This document shows, in pieces, positions 4,681-5,067 of a stretch of 5,067 nucleotides of DNA. Within the stretch, counting starts at the first letter, position 1, and every line of letters starts with the position of its first letter. The stretch covers positions 1-5,067 of the forward strand of contig JANXVV010000212.1 of the NCBI GenBank assembly GCA_025351525.1. The letters are read 5' to 3'. Source of the stretch: Humisphaera sp. (lineage in GTDB: Bacteria > Planctomycetota > Phycisphaerae > Tepidisphaerales > Tepidisphaeraceae). The notes beneath the pieces were generated by a model, which worked only from the letters and a program-made list of their open reading frames with translations, did no database searches and was not told the DNA's origin. The translations under genes were made by a program, and so were the position numbers.

Positions 4681-5067
4681 TTGAAGATTCTGATCGCCGT
4701 CATCCTCACGCTTGTTCTGGCCTTTGGCAGTGTCTGGGCCTGGAACCGCTGGTCGGGCAAAATGGCCCCGGCCCAGGCGGAGCCGATCACGGTGCGCGTT
4801 GACCCGGCACGGCGGGAGGATCTGGTGGAGATCATCAGCGCCCCCGGCACCGTGCAGCCGCGCACCAAGGTGTCGATCAGTGCCAGGGTGTCGGCGAGAA
4901 TCGCGGAGTTGCCGCATAAAGAAGGTGAGATCGTCACCAAAGGCGACCCGACCGCCACGCCGCCCAAGCCGGCATCGTTGCTGGTGAAACTCGATTCGAA
5001 AGATCTGGAGGCGGCGCTGCGAACCGTCAAAGCGCGGTTCGCCGCCCAGCAGGCCAGTGTGAAAGTG
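4681..5067 (+). CDS. HlyD/MacA-type membrane fusion protein, N-terminal part, cut by window end
   Basis: Periplasmic adaptor proteins of this family connect an inner-membrane pump (ABC or RND type) to the outer membrane in efflux or export. The visible 129 residues begin with a membrane anchor or uncleaved signal (ILIAVILTLVLAFGSVWAW, 3-21). A beta segment follows (ITVRVDPARREDLVEIISAPGTVQPRTKVSI, 36-66), then the lipoyl-like half ISARVSARIAELPHKEGEIVTKG (66-88) and LLVKLDSKDLEAAL (100-113), leading into the start of a coiled-coil helix (RTVKARFAAQQASVKV, 114-129). An 11-residue proline-rich insert (DPTATPPKPAS, 89-99) splits the usually continuous 'VKKGdxLaxLD' turn. The start is TTG with GGAG upstream; the gap from the DUF4058 gene is 81 bp. 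The partner pump genes would be expected just right of the window. The family is clear; the transported substrate cannot be told. Confidence 0.85.
   Translation, partial: MKILIAVILTLVLAFGSVWAWNRWSGKMAPAQAEPITVRVDPARREDLVEIISAPGTVQPRTKVSISARVSARIAELPHKEGEIVTKGDPTATPPKPASLLVKLDSKDLEAALRTVKARFAAQQASVKV

Noticed and set aside
4530..5030. 166-codon minus-strand open frame over the fusion protein gene
   Set aside because: The plus strand encodes a clear membrane segment and lipoyl-like motif here; the minus translation is serine/arginine-rich without recognisable features.

Overview
The window is GC-rich bacterial DNA holding three complete or nearly complete protein genes, a truncated gene at the right edge, a possible gene tail at the left edge, and an unusually dense set of interspersed and palindromic repeats. 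A planctomycete or verrucomicrobial (PVC group) source is my best guess. It rests on a leucine-rich repeat protein of the 'TxVTDAGLKELA' type, a DUF4058 protein with the FPGMDPYLE opening, and non-coding repeats of the 'ACCACAGAG' and 'AAATCAGAAATCAG' styles that I associate with those genomes. No rRNA, tRNA or marker gene is present to prove it.

Layout, left to right. Positions 1-65 may encode the last 20 residues of an upstream gene. Positions 66-725 hold no convincing gene. They hold a weak hairpin, one copy (226-382) of a long repeat family, an inverted repeat of the CACAGAG type (472-605) and a perfect 13-bp-stem palindrome that starts with GTAG (628-657). A membrane-anchored leucine-rich repeat protein follows (726-1646); its C-terminal half is a tandem array with an exact 84-bp period. 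Positions 1647-2463 are again non-coding but highly structured. A direct repeat of about 181 bp occurs twice with a constant offset of 485 bp (from 1654 and from 2139), each copy made of a GTAG-headed palindrome and a nested hairpin. Between the two copies lies an almost fully self-complementary element of about 266 bp (1871-2136), whose two arms are inverted copies of the repeat seen at 226-382.

The right half is ordinary coding DNA on the + strand: a bicupin protein resembling type I mannose-6-phosphate isomerase (2464-3735), a DUF4058 protein (3802-4599), and the N-terminal 129 codons of an HlyD/MacA-type membrane fusion protein that starts at a TTG codon (4681 to the window end). The genes share a strand, but gaps of 66 and 81 bp and unrelated predicted functions give no strong reason to call them one pathway. 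The fusion protein probably begins an efflux or export operon that continues beyond the window.

The most interesting part is the repeat architecture. The leucine-rich repeat gene is bracketed by GTAG-headed palindromes, and a large palindrome sits between two long direct repeats. This looks like a REP/BIME-like or MITE-like system. No transposase or RAYT gene is visible here, so mobility is inference.
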